A program made the position numbers and the translations under genes. The notes beneath the pieces were generated by a model. It was not told the DNA's origin. It made no database searches and saw nothing but the letters and a program-made list of their open reading frames with translations. This document shows positions 6,036 through 7,649 of a stretch of 7,649 bases of DNA, one piece after another; position 1 is the first letter of the stretch, and each line of letters opens with the position of its first letter. Source of the stretch: Actinomycetota bacterium (GTDB lineage Bacteria; Actinomycetota; Thermoleophilia; UBA2241); contig PKYM01000072.1 in the NCBI GenBank assembly GCA_003132645.1, forward strand, positions 7,665-15,313, read 5' to 3'.

Positions 6036-6500
6036 GTGGACGAGCTCGACCGCGACATCCTGGTGGCGCTGCAACGCGAAGGGCGCAAGTCCAACCTGGC
6101 GCTTTCGCGTCAGCTCGACCTCTCGCCTTCGGCGATGCTCGGACGCGTACGCCGCCTCGAAGAATCGGGCGCTATCCGCGGCTATCGCGCCGTCGTCGAC
6201 CCCGCGGCGCTCGGCATCACCGTACAGGCGATGGTGGTCGTGAAGCTGCGCGAGCACAGCGAAGAGGCCATCAGAGAGTTCGAGGCGGCCGTCAAGGGCG
6301 TGCTCGGCGTGCGCGCCTGCTACCACGTGACGGGGCAGTTCGACATGGTCATGGTGCTGGCCCTGCGCGACCTCGACCATCTCTCGCAGATGATCAGGGT
6401 CGACCTCGCCAAGATCCCCGGCGTCATGCAGCTCGAGACCATGCTGATCCTGGCGGAGTCGGTGGCCGACGAAGGCTGGCCGGTCTTTCCCGGGTTGTGA
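6036..6500 (+). CDS. Lrp/AsnC family transcriptional regulator
   Basis: A 154-residue protein, the usual length for Lrp/AsnC regulators, which bind DNA as dimers or higher oligomers and often respond to amino acids or related metabolites. Residues 1-50 form the AsnC-type winged helix-turn-helix, opening with VDELDRDILVALQREGRKSN and with the recognition region around LDLSPSAMLGRVRRLEESGAI (27-47). Residues 63-140 form the RAM ligand/oligomerisation domain (VQAMVVVKL; VTGQFDMVMVLALRD at 98-112 with the conserved Gly100 and Asp103). Start at GTG 6036 is set by the GGAGG five bases upstream and by homologues beginning just before LDRDIL. A TTG at 6024 would add four residues. It is followed after 62 bp by panB on the same strand, so branched-chain or pantothenate metabolism may be among its targets, but the ligand cannot be read from sequence. 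Confidence 0.93.
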   Translation: MDELDRDILVALQREGRKSNLALSRQLDLSPSAMLGRVRRLEESGAIRGYRAVVDPAALGITVQAMVVVKLREHSEEAIREFEAAVKGVLGVRACYHVTGQFDMVMVLALRDLDHLSQMIRVDLAKIPGVMQLETMLILAESVADEGWPVFPGL

Positions 6501-6506
6501 CGACGC

Positions 6507-6526
6507 GCCGGCGCGGTGGCGCCGGC
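6507..6526 (+). other. GC hairpin between the Lrp/AsnC gene and panB
   Basis: GCCGGCGC (6507-6514) pairs with GCGCCGGC (6519-6526) across a GGTG loop, giving an 8-bp all-G-C stem seven bases after the regulator's stop codon. No T-run follows, so it is not a typical intrinsic terminator. It could partly attenuate transcription into panB or protect the upstream message, or have no role. Confidence 0.45.
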
Positions 6527-6549
6527 CTCACTTACGTGATCCGAAAAGC

Positions 6550-6556
6550 AGGAGGT
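6550..6556 (+). promoter_or_regulatory. Strong ribosome binding site of panB
   Basis: AGGAGGT, close to a perfect anti-16S match, lies six bases before the GTG at 6563. It fixes the PanB start well downstream of earlier in-frame starts and predicts efficient translation of panB. Confidence 0.85.
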
Positions 6557-6562
6557 ACGAAC

Positions 6563-7417
6563 GTGTCGGCAAAAAAGGGCGTCCTCGAGCTTCACCAGAT
6601 GAAGCGCGCGGGCGAGAAGATCGCCTGGTTGACCGCCTACGACTACCCGACCGCCTCCTTCGAGCAGGAGGCCGGTATCGACATGATCCTGGTGGGCGAC
6701 TCGCTGGGCATGTGCGTCTACGGCTATCCCGGCACCGTGCCGGTCACTATGGACCAGTGCATCGTGCACTGCGAGGCGGTGCGCCGGGCGGCCCCCGATG
6801 TGTTCGTGGTCGGCGACATGCCGTTCATGAGCTACCAGATCTCCGACGCCGATGCCGTGCGCAACGCCGGCCGCTTCCTCAAGGAGGCCGGCGTCGACGC
6901 CATCAAGCTCGAAGGCGGCGTCAGCGTCATCACCCGTGTCAAGGCGATCCTCAACGCCGGCATCGTGGTCTGCGGCCACATCGGCCTGACGCCGCAGAGC
7001 TCGGGCCAGCTCGGCGGCCACAAGGCCCAGGGCCGCACGCTCGAGTCCGCGAAGCTCGTGGTCGAAGACGCCCGCGCCCTGTACGAGGCCGGCATCCAGC
7101 TCCTGCTCGTCGAGGCCGTACCGCCCGAGGTCGCCGCTTTCATCGCCGCCGAGCTGCCGATCCCGGTGCTGGGCATCGGCGCCGGAGAGCAGGTCGACGG
7201 TCAGCTCCTCATCGTGAGCGACGTGCTGGGCACCTTCCAGGCGTTCACCCCCAGGTTCGTCAAGAAGTACGCCGACCTCGCCGGCGTCGCCACCGCCGCC
7301 CTGACCGAGTACGTGAACGACGTCCGTGGCGGCCGGTTCCCCGAAGAGCAGCACTGCTACCACATGCTCGAGGGCGAGCACGAACGCTTCCTGGGGTACA
7401 CCGGGGAGGACGTGTGA
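6563..7417 (+). CDS. panB: 3-methyl-2-oxobutanoate hydroxymethyltransferase (PanB)
   Basis: A 284-residue PanB, the first enzyme of the pantothenate (coenzyme A) pathway, which moves a hydroxymethyl group from 5,10-methylene-tetrahydrofolate to 2-oxoisovalerate to make ketopantoate. Conserved landmarks are AWLTAYDYPTA (21-31), ILVGDSLGM (42-50, Mg ligand Asp46), VVGDMPFMSYQ (82-92, Asp85), IKLEGG (114-119, Glu117), GHIGLTPQS (138-146), LLVEAVP (181-187, catalytic Glu184) and LGIGAG (203-208). The protein is about 20 residues longer than the E. coli enzyme, mainly at the ends. GTG at 6563 is chosen because of the AGGAGGT just upstream and because the residue pattern starts there; the same frame stays open much further upstream, but that part overlaps the regulator and is not real. 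The stop codon overlaps the start of the next gene (GTGA), so the two are likely translationally coupled. No panC or panD is present in the window. Confidence 0.97.
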   Translation: MSAKKGVLELHQMKRAGEKIAWLTAYDYPTASFEQEAGIDMILVGDSLGMCVYGYPGTVPVTMDQCIVHCEAVRRAAPDVFVVGDMPFMSYQISDADAVRNAGRFLKEAGVDAIKLEGGVSVITRVKAILNAGIVVCGHIGLTPQSSGQLGGHKAQGRTLESAKLVVEDARALYEAGIQLLLVEAVPPEVAAFIAAELPIPVLGIGAGEQVDGQLLIVSDVLGTFQAFTPRFVKKYADLAGVATAALTEYVNDVRGGRFPEEQHCYHMLEGEHERFLGYTGEDV

Positions 7418-7649
7418 GCGTTCGCAGCACCAGTGCGCCGGCGCGGCCGCGCGAGGCGGCGCGGCCGCGAGCCGGGGCAGCTGAGGCTCGCCCGGCAAGC
7501 GCCGCTGCCCGCGCCGCGCGCGTCGACCACCTCGGCACCGAGACGGTGTTCGCCGTCGCGGCCGACGCCGCGGCGCTTGCCGCGCAGGGCAAGACCGTCT
7601 TTCCGTTCCACCTTGGCGACCTCAACATCGCGACCCCGGCGAACGTCGC
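7414..7649 (+). CDS. PLP-dependent aminotransferase class I/II, N-terminal part
   Basis: A GTG at 7414 overlaps the panB stop as GTGA and opens 78 codons to the right edge without a stop. A GGGGAGGA (7403-7410) precedes it. The first 35 or so residues are an Ala/Arg/Pro-rich low-complexity extension. From about residue 37 the sequence VDHLGTETVFAVAADAAAL, then KTVFPFHLGDLNIATPANV (60-78), matches the beginning of fold-type I aminotransferases, where an 'E/TxxxxV' helix is followed by a strand and a G(D/E)xxxxTP motif. The catalytic lysine and the substrate-specific part lie outside the window, so specificity is unknown. No ATG, GTG or TTG in frame occurs between the start and the conserved part, so the odd extension seems obligatory unless there is a sequencing error. 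Coupling to panB hints at amino acid or 2-oxo-acid metabolism (inference). Confidence 0.72.
   Translation, partial: MSVRSTSAPARPREAARPRAGAAEARPASAAARAARVDHLGTETVFAVAADAAALAAQGKTVFPFHLGDLNIATPANV
7442..7469 (+). repeat. Strong inverted repeat inside the 5' end of the aminotransferase gene
   Basis: Positions 7442-7452 pair perfectly with 7459-7469 across a 6-base loop, an 11-bp all-G-C stem that begins 28 bases after the start codon. The unit GCGCGGCCGCG also occurs twice as a direct repeat (7441-7451 and 7459-7469). It encodes part of the Arg/Ala/Pro-rich extension. A stem this strong just inside a coding region could hinder elongation or act as an attenuator. Confidence 0.65.

Noticed and set aside
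6008..6562. Upstream extension of the PanB frame
   Set aside because: It overlaps the Lrp/AsnC gene, is Arg-rich and featureless, and PanB has a near-perfect ribosome binding site at 6550-6556.
1..7649. CRISPR array, tRNA, rRNA, insertion sequence or phage genes
   Set aside because: No regularly spaced repeats, no tRNA-like cloverleaf, no transposase or integrase motifs were found by eye on either strand.

Overview
The window is a gene-dense stretch of very GC-rich bacterial DNA with frequent GTG starts, strong GGAGG-type ribosome binding sites and short intergenic gaps. Gene content and style (an RtcB of archaeal-like spacing with archease, GHMP homoserine kinase, DedA, Lrp/AsnC, PanB) suggest a member of the Actinomycetota, perhaps a deep-branching or uncultured one such as Coriobacteriia or Thermoleophilia. 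That assignment is an inference from composition, not from a marker gene.

Left block (1-2134, minus strand): a DegT/DnrJ/EryC1/StrS-type sugar aminotransferase is followed 11 bp later by a DUF354 protein with a GT-B / UDP-GlcNAc 2-epimerase-like fold, which runs off the left edge. The pair looks like part of a cell-surface or glycoconjugate sugar locus. A 153-bp divergent intergenic region (2135-2287) separates it from the rest.

Middle block (2288-5883, plus strand): a DedA-family membrane protein, then one open frame encoding a complete homoserine kinase (ThrB) joined to a complete archease, then the RNA ligase RtcB. Archease is the known activator of RtcB, so the fusion places a threonine-biosynthesis enzyme and the RtcB cofactor on one polypeptide, directly upstream of the ligase. 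This is the most unusual thing in the window. Two notable perfect palindromes lie inside coding sequence: a 49-base one at the very 3' end of the DedA gene and a 21-base one in the linker between ThrB and archease.

Right block (5884-7649, plus strand): a 152-bp AT-richer gap holds a good sigma-A-like promoter and an inverted repeat, then an Lrp/AsnC regulator, the pantothenate enzyme PanB (ketopantoate hydroxymethyltransferase), and, overlapping PanB by 4 bases, the start of a fold-type I PLP-dependent aminotransferase cut by the right edge. The three look co-transcribed.

No tRNA, rRNA, CRISPR array, insertion sequence or phage gene was recognised. Apart from the fusion and the palindromes, the region reads as ordinary chromosomal housekeeping DNA.
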